Positions 23,354-30,529 of a stretch of 32,748 nucleotides of DNA are shown piece by piece; within the stretch, counting starts at the first letter, position 1; every line of letters begins with the position of its first letter. A program made the translations under genes and the position numbers. The stretch covers positions 1 through 32,748 of the forward strand of contig JABDBQ010000030.1 of the NCBI GenBank assembly GCA_013288555.1, given 5' to 3'. Source of the stretch: Bacteroidota bacterium. Its GTDB lineage: Bacteria > Bacteroidota > Bacteroidia > CAILMK01. Below the pieces are notes generated by a model that did no database searches, had not been told where the DNA came from, and saw only the letters and a program-made list of their open reading frames with translations.

Positions 23354-23478
23354 TCCTGGTAAAAGTGCTGGTCTGGCTTATAAAAAAGGCCCTCATTCTG
23401 ATACTGCAAACATTGCTGTTTGTCTTATCACAAGCACATTACATTATTAAATCTTTGATTCAGGCTTTAGAGAAATAA
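23350..23478 (+). CDS. 42-aa hydrophobic peptide overlapping the lipoprotein gene
   Basis: The ATG overlaps the lipoprotein stop (ATGA). The translation starts MILVKVLVWLIKKALILILQ and continues with TLLFVLSQAHYIIKSLIQALEK. It is strongly hydrophobic with a few basic residues, like a single-span small membrane protein. A hairpin follows at once. The coupling and the terminator position support a real gene, but it is short and unrecognised. Confidence 0.45.
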   Translation: MILVKVLVWLIKKALILILQTLLFVLSQAHYIIKSLIQALEK

Positions 23479-23494
23479 AAGCAATCTTGCTTTT
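23477..23494 (+). terminator. Terminator-like hairpin at the end of the five-gene operon
   Basis: AAAAGCAA-TC-TTGCTTTT, overlapping the stop codon of the 42-aa frame. The stem is AT-rich, and the T run is part of the stem rather than a separate tail. Confidence 0.5.
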
Positions 23495-23597
23495 CGGTAA
23501 CTGGGATTTGCTCGCGCTTTCCACACCATCAGAATTTTCAAAAAAGGCTTTACCTGTAGGCAGCCCTATTCGCAAATTTAATGCTGTTCCAAACGCT

Positions 23598-23789
23598 TCA
23601 CATGGTGCTTGCCATCCTCATTCCGGTTTCGTCAATACTATCATATTGCCTTAGCCGCAAACAGGACGGTGCGCGGGCTGGTCTGATGTATTTCCGTGTT
23701 TCCTGGTTGATGTAATATACGAAGCGCTCCTCACTCCACATATTACATAAATCAGGGAACCATGCCCCGCCTGCAACCATCTTCGTCAT
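23598..23789 (-). CDS. Small hypothetical protein, 63 aa (possibly a relic)
   Basis: The translation (MTKMVAGGAWFPDLCNMWS, then EERFVYYINQETRKYIRPARA) looks like real protein, with a plausible Trp/Tyr/Cys pattern. The last 20 residues are less so. It lies alone on the minus strand in an otherwise empty 500-bp stretch. It may be a small gene or the 5' part of a decayed one. No family recognised. Confidence 0.35.
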   Translation of the reverse strand: MTKMVAGGAWFPDLCNMWSEERFVYYINQETRKYIRPARAPSCLRLRQYDSIDETGMRMASTM

Positions 23790-23853
23790 ATCAAAAGCTA
23801 AACCTTCGGATATGCCAAAAACGGTTGGCCGGTACCGCCTTCACAGGCGAACA

Positions 23854-23877
23854 TTTTTGCTTTTGCGAAAGCAAAAA
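23854..23877. terminator. 10-bp perfect hairpin
   Basis: TTTTTGCTTT-TGCG-AAAGCAAAAA. The symmetric T and A ends would allow termination in either direction. It lies 104 bp before the next plus-strand gene. The surrounding 23790-23980 stretch has no gene. Confidence 0.55.
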
Positions 23878-23980
23878 TCAGATTCAAATTACCCTAAATA
23901 AATCATTGACTATAAATACTTTATATTTTAATATTTCGTATCTTTACAGCACCAATTTAACCTTTTAGCATTCAATTTCC

Positions 23981-24349
23981 ATGACCTCAAAAACATATAC
24001 ACATAGCGATAGCTTTGCCGGAATCCTGGATGGACGGGACTGGTCGTTTGATGCGGCCAACCCTGCCATGCTCCGCTTTCGCCAAGGTGCTATTGCCATA
24101 GACTGCATTGGCCTCCTCAGTCCAGGTCAAAGTATCATCACCTTAAAAATCTACCTGTTTTCCAGTCCACTAAAAGTGTTCCGGCAAACGATAAACCTTT
24201 CATTTACCGATTCCATTGAACGCGCATTGTATATGGCAGCAAATAGGCTGTGCATACATCTCTCTGACCTGCAATCTGCTATGGCAGGCTTTCAACTGGC
24301 CCTAAAAAGACAAAAGCAGCAAATGGCAAAAAACACATTCATTTTTTAA
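23981..24349 (+). CDS. Hypothetical protein, 122 aa, upstream of recombinases
   Basis: No family recognised. An alpha/beta protein starting MTSKTYTHSDSFAGILDGRDW with strands around AIAIDCIGLL and SIITLKIYLF, and a C-terminal helix (LSDLQSAMAGFQLALKRQKQQ). It ends 10 bp before the first tyrosine recombinase and is co-directional, so it may be an accessory factor for recombination or only a passenger. Confidence 0.5.
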   Translation: MTSKTYTHSDSFAGILDGRDWSFDAANPAMLRFRQGAIAIDCIGLLSPGQSIITLKIYLFSSPLKVFRQTINLSFTDSIERALYMAANRLCIHLSDLQSAMAGFQLALKRQKQQMAKNTFIF

Positions 24350-24359
24350 CAATACCACT

Positions 24360-25298
24360 ATGCAGTTCGGCATCTTTCACATCCACATAAATTCTTTCTG
24401 CCATATTCTCAATGCTTTTAAAGAACACCTGAAGGCGGAAGGTTATGCTCCCAATTCCATAACGGCCATGTCTACTGTGGCAGCGGAGTTTTTATGCCAG
24501 TTGGAAAGCTCCATGGAAATCTATGACATCTTGCTTGTAGAACCTGTACATATCCAAAAGCATTATTTCCACCTGGAAACCCGTACTAAGTATGGCCCTG
24601 CACAGGGAGGTTTGTCTGGCGGAATGCTTTGCAGTCATATTTATGGGTTACGGATGCTGTTCGCCTTTTTGACTAGGACAAATCTGATTGAGGCAAACCC
24701 ATTGAGCGGAAACCTTGATTTCCCAGTTTCCGGCAACCCTTACAGGATCGCCATTACAGAAGAGGAAGTACAAACCTTGTTTACCGCTTGTAAGGAACCT
24801 ATTGATCGTGCTCTACTGTGTTTAGCCTACTCTGGTATGCGCCGCAGGGAAATAAGCCTGTTGAACTGTCAGGACATTATTTGGGACGAACAGTACCTTA
24901 TTGTGGTCGAAGCCAAATACCACAAACGGCGAGAATTACCATTGCCCTCCAGGATGCTCAATTACCTTAAAGAATACTATCAGGGACAACGGGAAGAACT
25001 TTTGAACCGACAAAACGAAGATTCCAGAAAAGCCTTTTTGCTTAATAAAGAAGGAAACAGGGTCACAGGCGGGGTTGCCTACCGCATGTTCAAAGAAATC
25101 GTTTACAGAACAGAATTGGAAAGGATCGTTACCCTCCATACACTCAGGCATTCCTTTGCCACTCACTTAAAAATGCGCGGCTGCCCTGTGGAAACAATCA
25201 GGCTCTTAATGGGGCACAGCTCTGTAGATACCACTGCTGTCTATCTCAAATACCAGGAACAAGCACTTTTTAGAAAATCTAATACTTATGAATACTGA
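24360..25298 (+). CDS. Tyrosine recombinase (XerC/D or integrase type), complete catalytic set
   Basis: A 312-aa protein. The N-terminal SAM-like core-binding domain (about 10-115) is followed by the catalytic domain. It has Arg in YSGMRRREISLL (about 160), Lys in EAKYHKRRELPLP, HTLRHSFATH (His and Arg of box II, about 260), LLMGHSSVDTT (His) and the nucleophile Tyr in AVYLKY. It catalyses site-specific DNA cutting and joining, probably for integration or excision of this element or a cassette. It overlaps the next recombinase gene by 11 bp, so both are made together. Confidence 0.88.
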   Translation: MQFGIFHIHINSFCHILNAFKEHLKAEGYAPNSITAMSTVAAEFLCQLESSMEIYDILLVEPVHIQKHYFHLETRTKYGPAQGGLSGGMLCSHIYGLRMLFAFLTRTNLIEANPLSGNLDFPVSGNPYRIAITEEEVQTLFTACKEPIDRALLCLAYSGMRRREISLLNCQDIIWDEQYLIVVEAKYHKRRELPLPSRMLNYLKEYYQGQREELLNRQNEDSRKAFLLNKEGNRVTGGVAYRMFKEIVYRTELERIVTLHTLRHSFATHLKMRGCPVETIRLLMGHSSVDTTAVYLKYQEQALFRKSNTYEY

Positions 25299-26166
25299 AC
25301 AGTTTGAACGCTATTTGCGTAAACGCTACAAAAAAGAAACCGTGAGAACCTATCTCTGGGCATCGGCTCATTTTATAGAACAAACCGGGGAAGAAAACCT
25401 GGCTGCGATGCGCTACCAGGATATTATGGAATATATAACCAGCCTCAGAAACAAAGAACATAATCCGAACCATATTGGCACCCAACTCGCCGCAGTCAAG
25501 GCATTGTTCAATTTTCTGGTAAGCGATGGCACACGGATTGACAATCCTGCCCGTTCCATTATTTTAAAAGACACTTATGCCAAACCCTTGCAGCCGCAAA
25601 ACCTGTTCACCCCACAGGAACTCAAATCGCTTCTCTACCGCAAGGAACGCTATGAGATGCTTCGCTACCGTAACCAGTGTATTATCTCACTCCTGATTTT
25701 TCAGGCACTTACCAGGCGTGAGCTGGTCGCTCTCAGATTATCTGATATTTTGCTTGATACCGGAGAAATTTTCGTAGCCGCAAAGACAAATACCCTGTCC
25801 AGGGTTTTGAAACTGGAACCGGCTGAACTGGTTTGTTTCCGTAATTACATTGAATACGAGCGGCCAGAACTTGTCAAAAAGGGTAAACAAACCGATATTT
25901 TATTTATTTCAATGACTGGAACACCCATTGACAAGGATAGCGTACACTACCTTCTCGAATCCTCAAACTACCTGTTCCCGAACCGTGCGCTAAATTGCAT
26001 CACCGTACGGCAAAGTGTTATCGTAAATAAGTTCAAAGAGGGCTGGGGCTTGCGCGAGGTACAGCTTTTTGCGGGGATCAAATATGCTTCAACGGTTGAA
26101 AAATATAAGCCAACTGATATGGTTGGGCTGAGAAATACCCTTTTACAATTTCATCCGATGGGATAA
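25288..26166 (+). CDS. Second tyrosine recombinase with degenerate box II
   Basis: A 292-aa protein. It has an N-terminal core-binding domain (FERYLRKRYKKETVRTYLW) and a catalytic-type domain with Arg in FQALTRRELVALRL, Lys in AAKTNTLSRVL, Arg in ITVRQSVIV and Tyr in TVEKYKP. Box II has Ile for the usual His (ITVRQS instead of HTLRHS), and the LGH motif reads AGI, so both histidines are missing. It may act as a structural partner of the intact recombinase upstream, with which it overlaps by 11 bp. Confidence 0.8.
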   Translation: MNTEQFERYLRKRYKKETVRTYLWASAHFIEQTGEENLAAMRYQDIMEYITSLRNKEHNPNHIGTQLAAVKALFNFLVSDGTRIDNPARSIILKDTYAKPLQPQNLFTPQELKSLLYRKERYEMLRYRNQCIISLLIFQALTRRELVALRLSDILLDTGEIFVAAKTNTLSRVLKLEPAELVCFRNYIEYERPELVKKGKQTDILFISMTGTPIDKDSVHYLLESSNYLFPNRALNCITVRQSVIVNKFKEGWGLREVQLFAGIKYASTVEKYKPTDMVGLRNTLLQFHPMG

Positions 26167-26192
26167 ATTCACTTACATTGTAATTTGCTTGC

Positions 26193-26226
26193 TTGCAAAA
26201 TTAATGTAGCTTCGCACTAATTTTGC
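26193..26226 (+). promoter_or_regulatory. Promoter and 9-bp inverted repeat before the TIGR04255 cassette
   Basis: TTG (26193-26195), a 22-nt spacer and TAATTTTG (26218-26225) form a Bacteroidota-type promoter. GCAAAATTA (26195-26203) and TAATTTTGC (26218-26226) are also perfect inverted repeats, so an operator or recombination core is possible. Confidence 0.5.
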
Positions 26227-26245
26227 ATTTCAAGTGTTAGTTTAT

Positions 26246-27016
26246 ATGCAAAACCAGAGAGAAATGCGACTTCCAAAAAAAATCACTCCCGATAGGATAA
26301 GGGATTCTATCGTGCAGGTCTTTTTTACTTCCGATATTCCATTTGATCCTTTAATTGGCTATCTATATAGTTATTTGCAGGAAAAGGGATATTCATATAC
26401 TAATCGGCCAATCCCTCCGAAGAGTGATTTGTCTGTTACCAACGTTCAAGCAACTAATGTATTTGAAGTAAACCTACTACCTCAGCATTTGTTTTTTAAT
26501 GAAGATGTTAAAATTCTCCTGAATCAAAATGGCTCAATCATTTTTAATTGCCTTAATGAATACATTGGATGGGAGAGATATGAAGCTGTCATAAAAGAGG
26601 TTCTCGGATTCCTTTACGAAAAGGAAGTTCTGAGTGGGTTTACCAGAATTGGCATTAGGTATATTAGCGAATTCCCGAATATAAGCATTGAAGACCATTT
26701 AAACGTTTCGCTAAATATTGAAAAGTTAGACGCTACCCTTCAAAGCCGGAATTTCAGAACTGAGTGGCTACATGGACAAGATAAGTTGATTATTCAGTTT
26801 GCTTCGAAATTACCTATCAATGCCATAGTTACAGATTCTGGCATGGATGTTGAGTTTGTTTCTCTAATTGACGTGGACGTTATCAGAGAAAATTTGGCAA
26901 TCTATGATATGGATAGCCTTATGAAAAATATAAACGAAGCTCATAAACTTCAGAAAAGTTCCTTTTTTTGTATGCTCAAGGAAGAATTTTTGCAAACACT
27001 CAATCCCGAATATTAA
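26246..27016 (+). CDS. TIGR04255-family protein
   Basis: A 256-aa protein. The start RLPKKITPDRIRDSIVQVFF, the central helical ERYEAVIKEVLGFLYEKEVL and the strand FTRIGIRYISEF match the sporadically distributed TIGR04255 family. Its function is not established and it often occurs in accessory regions. I chose the ATG at 26246 over a GTG at 26234 because the predicted promoter ends at 26225. It is the first gene of a three-gene cassette (10-bp gap to the next). Confidence 0.7.
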   Translation: MQNQREMRLPKKITPDRIRDSIVQVFFTSDIPFDPLIGYLYSYLQEKGYSYTNRPIPPKSDLSVTNVQATNVFEVNLLPQHLFFNEDVKILLNQNGSIIFNCLNEYIGWERYEAVIKEVLGFLYEKEVLSGFTRIGIRYISEFPNISIEDHLNVSLNIEKLDATLQSRNFRTEWLHGQDKLIIQFASKLPINAIVTDSGMDVEFVSLIDVDVIRENLAIYDMDSLMKNINEAHKLQKSSFFCMLKEEFLQTLNPEY

Positions 27017-27026
27017 AAAAAACACT

Positions 27027-27611
27027 ATGCTATCTGCCACTGCTACCGCCCCCTCTGTTGGACAGTATTATTTTGTTGATTCTTCACGAATGGAGAATTT
27101 TGCAGAAAATTCTCCATTAAAAAAAAGAGTTTTTTCAGACATTGCGCCTATTTATGAAATGCAAAAGAGCAGAAAAGTGGATTTGAAGCAAGTTCTAAAT
27201 CTTTCAAATCAGTTTTTCCAAGAGCTGGTAACCAAGAAAGCAATAGTCAATATCATTCCTATTAAAGCTTTGCTGCAATATTTTATTATCTCTGCCAGAG
27301 AATTGCTAAAACATTCCCCATCTTATATATCTGTTGAAATCACTTCTGCAAAGAGTCTGTATCTATTTGCAAAGGTTGGCTCCCATAATATATATTTGGA
27401 GTCTTTTTTTGATGAACAAACTGGAAAATATATAGAAACTGTCGTTAATGTTTTCGAGAACAAGAATCACAAATTGGCTAACAATGGAAACATTGCTGAC
27501 ATGGTTAAAGAAATGGGGGAAATCTTTGTTCCAATTGAAAAAGACTATTTTGACTTTTTTTCGAATGGCTATGCAATACCCCAGAATTCTACTTCCAGCA
27601 CTTGGTTATAA
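27027..27611 (+). CDS. Second cassette protein, 194 aa, unknown
   Basis: No family recognised. It is mostly helical in the first half (VDLKQVLNLSNQFFQELV, PIKALLQYFIISARELLKH), followed by a beta-rich part (ISVEITSAKSLYLFAKVG, NIYLESFFDEQTGKY). There is no signal peptide. It starts 10 bp after the TIGR04255 gene and overlaps the third gene by 41 bp in another frame, so the set is co-translated. Confidence 0.55.
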   Translation: MLSATATAPSVGQYYFVDSSRMENFAENSPLKKRVFSDIAPIYEMQKSRKVDLKQVLNLSNQFFQELVTKKAIVNIIPIKALLQYFIISARELLKHSPSYISVEITSAKSLYLFAKVGSHNIYLESFFDEQTGKYIETVVNVFENKNHKLANNGNIADMVKEMGEIFVPIEKDYFDFFSNGYAIPQNSTSSTWL

Positions 27612-28185
27612 GCAGATAACGGTTGATCTATCGCGTTATTTTATTTGCAGAACTACAGAGGACACTCTATGGATAAGCCAAATTGGGAAGAATTTGCCAG
27701 AATCTGCTTTGTACAAGGATTCAAAAGAACTTTTTGATTACTCAACCAATTTGCCAGGGCATTTCAAGTTAAAACACAATTATCTGGAGCTTTGTGGGGA
27801 AAAGAAGAAGGATTTTCGTCAAGAATGGGATTTTCAGAGGCCTGTTGAAGTTCCGGTTTACAATGAAGATTTCAAAGAGGTTAAATCTAAAGGGTGGTTC
27901 TTTATCCCAATAGGAGAAATTCACAATAAAATCGAGCTGCCGATTACAAAGCCTAAAAATATTGTAACTACTGTTGTGTCGGAAATAGTACATACCCCGA
28001 CATGTTCTAATTTTTGGCATTTTTCAATACGATGGAAAGAACCCGATGGGACCTATATATCTCCATCTGATTCTGCTTGGAAACGATTAATCACCGGTAC
28101 CATGAGGGCAAAATTGAATGAATTAGCCACAATCGAAACTCCTGACCTTTTCATACTACCCAAGGACGCATTTAGCAACGAATAA
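27571..28185 (+). CDS. Third cassette protein, 204 aa, unknown
   Basis: No family recognised. It is soluble and beta-rich, with WKEPDGTYISPSDSAWKRL and an end rich in acidic and hydrophobic residues. I chose the ATG at 27571. An ATG at 27565 is equally possible, while the further upstream extension runs antiparallel to no domain and lies deep in the previous gene. The 41-bp overlap with the second gene argues for a fixed functional unit. Confidence 0.55.
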   Translation: MQYPRILLPALGYKQITVDLSRYFICRTTEDTLWISQIGKNLPESALYKDSKELFDYSTNLPGHFKLKHNYLELCGEKKKDFRQEWDFQRPVEVPVYNEDFKEVKSKGWFFIPIGEIHNKIELPITKPKNIVTTVVSEIVHTPTCSNFWHFSIRWKEPDGTYISPSDSAWKRLITGTMRAKLNELATIETPDLFILPKDAFSNE

Positions 28186-28235
28186 ATTTTATCGTAGCTA
28201 ACCCACAATGTAAAAAGGTTTAACTTGCCATTGCA

Positions 28236-29285
28236 ATGGGCTGTTTAAAGCTATCGGCATACTTAACCTCTGATAAGTTTGAGATCCCGGCACTGAAGGT
28301 GTCCTGGCTGAACCCTGCATTGTCAGGAGCCAGTCCCGAGCCCTCAAAATTTCCCCTTTCAGGTGTAACACACCTGTATGCCTTCAACGGAATGGAAAAG
28401 GATAATGAGGTTGCGAGTATTTCTGGCGTTGAGGGCGATGATTATACGGCAGAGTTCTGGGAGTATGATTCAAGGCTGGGAAGGAGATGGAACTTGGACC
28501 CGGTACCAGAACCAAGCCAAAGTCCATATGCTCCGTATAGAAACAACCCTATTGTATTTGTTGACCCGAATGGTGCATTTGAAACCAAGTTTGGTGCTCT
28601 TTTATACTCATTATTTCATGGAGGCAAAGTTAGCAGGTCGACCAACGGCGAATATAATGTTAGCAAATCAATAAAAATTGCCGGAGGTGAGCCAGGAGTT
28701 GTAAATATAGGAATGCAAGTAAGGTATGATTGGAATGGTAGGAATCATATGGTAAATGATGCCACTGGCGCATATCATCTTGGTTGGGAATTTGTAACAG
28801 GAACTGGCCCCAGAGAACATAATTTTACTAACGGAGATCCTTTTTTAGAAGAATTGCAAAAATCTGATTGGATGGACAATGCAAGAAAAATAGTAGAAAA
28901 TGGAATAAGAACAAATAGCGGAATAATAAAAGGTGACCCCAACTATGAACTGGGTGATAAGGGTTGGCGAATACCAATATTACTTATGAAAGATATATTG
29001 GCAGTAGCTTCCGCAGGAACATTTGGTAACCTTTCAGTAGCATATCTTGGTTCTTACAAATTAAATTATGTTGTTACTTCTACAGATATCCAAAAAAGAA
29101 CCGCAATTGTGCAATTCACAGCTGTCAATCAAACAACTGCTTCATCTGTTACTCGCCCACCTTGGCCTGGATATACTCAATGGTGGGGTAATAATGTTTC
29201 AAAACCTTTAGATAAGCTTTTCCCAACTGGCCCCTTGTCAAAAACAACGCAAACTTTAAATTGGACAGAAACTATAAAATGGTAA
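28236..29285 (+). CDS. Orphan RHS core protein with variable C-terminal (toxin) domain
   Basis: A 349-aa protein. Residues 1-113 are the end of an RHS repeat core (HLYAFNGMEKDNEV, FWEYDSRLGRRWNLDPVP, SPYAPYRNNPIVFVDPNG). The MGCLKL start is, from memory, common in small stand-alone RHS proteins of Bacteroidota, so this may not be a truncation. The 236-residue C-terminus after DPNG is not recognised and occupies the toxin position. No signal peptide is visible. A lipoprotein gene overlaps its end and may encode the immunity partner. Confidence 0.7.
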   Translation: MGCLKLSAYLTSDKFEIPALKVSWLNPALSGASPEPSKFPLSGVTHLYAFNGMEKDNEVASISGVEGDDYTAEFWEYDSRLGRRWNLDPVPEPSQSPYAPYRNNPIVFVDPNGAFETKFGALLYSLFHGGKVSRSTNGEYNVSKSIKIAGGEPGVVNIGMQVRYDWNGRNHMVNDATGAYHLGWEFVTGTGPREHNFTNGDPFLEELQKSDWMDNARKIVENGIRTNSGIIKGDPNYELGDKGWRIPILLMKDILAVASAGTFGNLSVAYLGSYKLNYVVTSTDIQKRTAIVQFTAVNQTTASSVTRPPWPGYTQWWGNNVSKPLDKLFPTGPLSKTTQTLNWTETIKW

Positions 29286-29713
29286 AAGTCAATACATTAA
29301 TATTTTCCCTGGTTATATTTGTAATAGCCGCCTGCACCAAAAAATATACTCCGACGGTGGAAGAAATTTCTGGTAAATGGGCGAGTTCAGATGGAGCAAT
29401 TTTAATCTTAAAACCAAATGGCACCTTTTCAGCGGAAGGATTTCCCGATTGCATATTTAATCTTTCGAGGGATTCAGTAACCCGATTTGGAGGTTATGGA
29501 GTTTGGGACATCAAGAATACAGGTAGTTCGTGGAACCGGGCTTCTTGGGTTGTAGAATTAGACTACAAAAAACAAACTAATTTCAAATACGGAGCTGAGG
29601 AACATTTGTTGATATCTGGTAGTGGTTTTACAGAAAATGCTCCTCCGTGGAACAATCTTTTTATATGGAAAGTAGAAGAAGGTGGGGATAGATATGAATT
29701 TTATAAAAAGTAA
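29279..29713 (+). CDS. Small lipoprotein, possible immunity protein
   Basis: A 144-aa protein with a lipoprotein signal (MVKVNTLIFSLVIFVIAAC, Cys19) and a beta-rich mature part, ISGKWASSDGAILILKPNG, typical of lipocalin-like small lipoproteins. The start overlaps the RHS gene by 7 bp, the usual arrangement for toxin and immunity genes. A longer start (29261) would add six residues ahead of the signal and is less likely. Immunity is inferred from position only. Confidence 0.55.
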   Translation: MVKVNTLIFSLVIFVIAACTKKYTPTVEEISGKWASSDGAILILKPNGTFSAEGFPDCIFNLSRDSVTRFGGYGVWDIKNTGSSWNRASWVVELDYKKQTNFKYGAEEHLLISGSGFTENAPPWNNLFIWKVEEGGDRYEFYKK

Positions 29714-29934
29714 TGATATTACTGCACTTAGAATCGAAGCCGATTTTATGGCTAATAAAAACAGCGATTCCAATATAAATTAAAGATGTTAGACAAGGAT
29801 TACAATAGAAAAACCGAAGTACAGTTCTACCTTTTAGTAACCTGTTTCTTGATCAGAACTTAACTCAAAGAGATATATTCAAAACAAAACGATTAACTTG
29901 CTCGAATAATCGATTCTAAATATAAACCTCCATT

Positions 29935-30408
29935 ATGAAAATCAACAAATTAATGCCGATTGCATTTGCAGGAATCATCCTATTGACTGCCTGTGCAAAA
30001 AAAACAGACACAACTACTTCAGTAAGTTTTTCAACAACTCCGGCAATGACTGCCACTATTAGTGGGGTTGCATGGTCAGGAGACAATGTCAGTGCTACGA
30101 GTGCAAGCATAGGGACTACTAATGTTTTGAATATTTCAGGATATAGTTATGCAACAGGAAACAGTGTTGCCCTTGCCGTGCCCGATAATGTAACTCCGGG
30201 AACTTATACCGTAAATGGCTCAACTTACACCCTTACATACAATAAAAATTCGAGCACTTATTATATAGCTAGTTCAGGGACAATTACTATTACGAATTAT
30301 GCAAACAGCTATATAAATGGCAATTTTCAGGGAACCGTCGTCAACACCAAAAACGCTTCAGACAAGGTTACAATTACAAATGGAACATTTACAGCAAAAG
30401 TTCAGTAA
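29935..30408 (+). CDS. Lipoprotein, DUF6252-like
   Basis: A 157-aa protein with a lipoprotein signal (MKINKLMPIAFAGIILLTAC, Cys20). The mature part is Thr/Ser/Asn-rich and beta (MTATISGVAWSGDNVSATS, NVTPGTYTVNG, FQGTVVNTKNASDKV), as in the DUF6252 family of Bacteroidota lipoproteins. It is monocistronic, with a 221-bp upstream gap in which no exact promoter was identified, and no link to the RHS pair is evident. Function unknown. Confidence 0.6.
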   Translation: MKINKLMPIAFAGIILLTACAKKTDTTTSVSFSTTPAMTATISGVAWSGDNVSATSASIGTTNVLNISGYSYATGNSVALAVPDNVTPGTYTVNGSTYTLTYNKNSSTYYIASSGTITITNYANSYINGNFQGTVVNTKNASDKVTITNGTFTAKVQ

Positions 30409-30464
30409 AGATCGGGTGTAGTAGAGTGTCCAGCATTAAATAATGTAACTTTGGGATGCTGATA

Positions 30465-30482
30465 TACTGTTTCTATACAGTA
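30465..30482. repeat. Short inverted repeat between convergent genes
   Basis: TACTGT-N6-ACAGTA, preceded by another repeat, CAGCAT/ATGCTG (about 30431-30462). It lies between the lipoprotein gene and the convergent ATPase gene. It could serve as a weak terminator, as there is no clear T tract. Confidence 0.35.
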
Positions 30483-30529
30483 ATAATAGGAATAATTTTG
30501 CGACCTTTTTCCTGTTTTTTTAGTATTTC

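Noticed and set aside
23762-23968. 68-aa plus-strand frame after the five-gene operon
   Set aside because: It runs through a perfect 10-bp hairpin and into an AT-rich promoter-like stretch, and the translation looks random.
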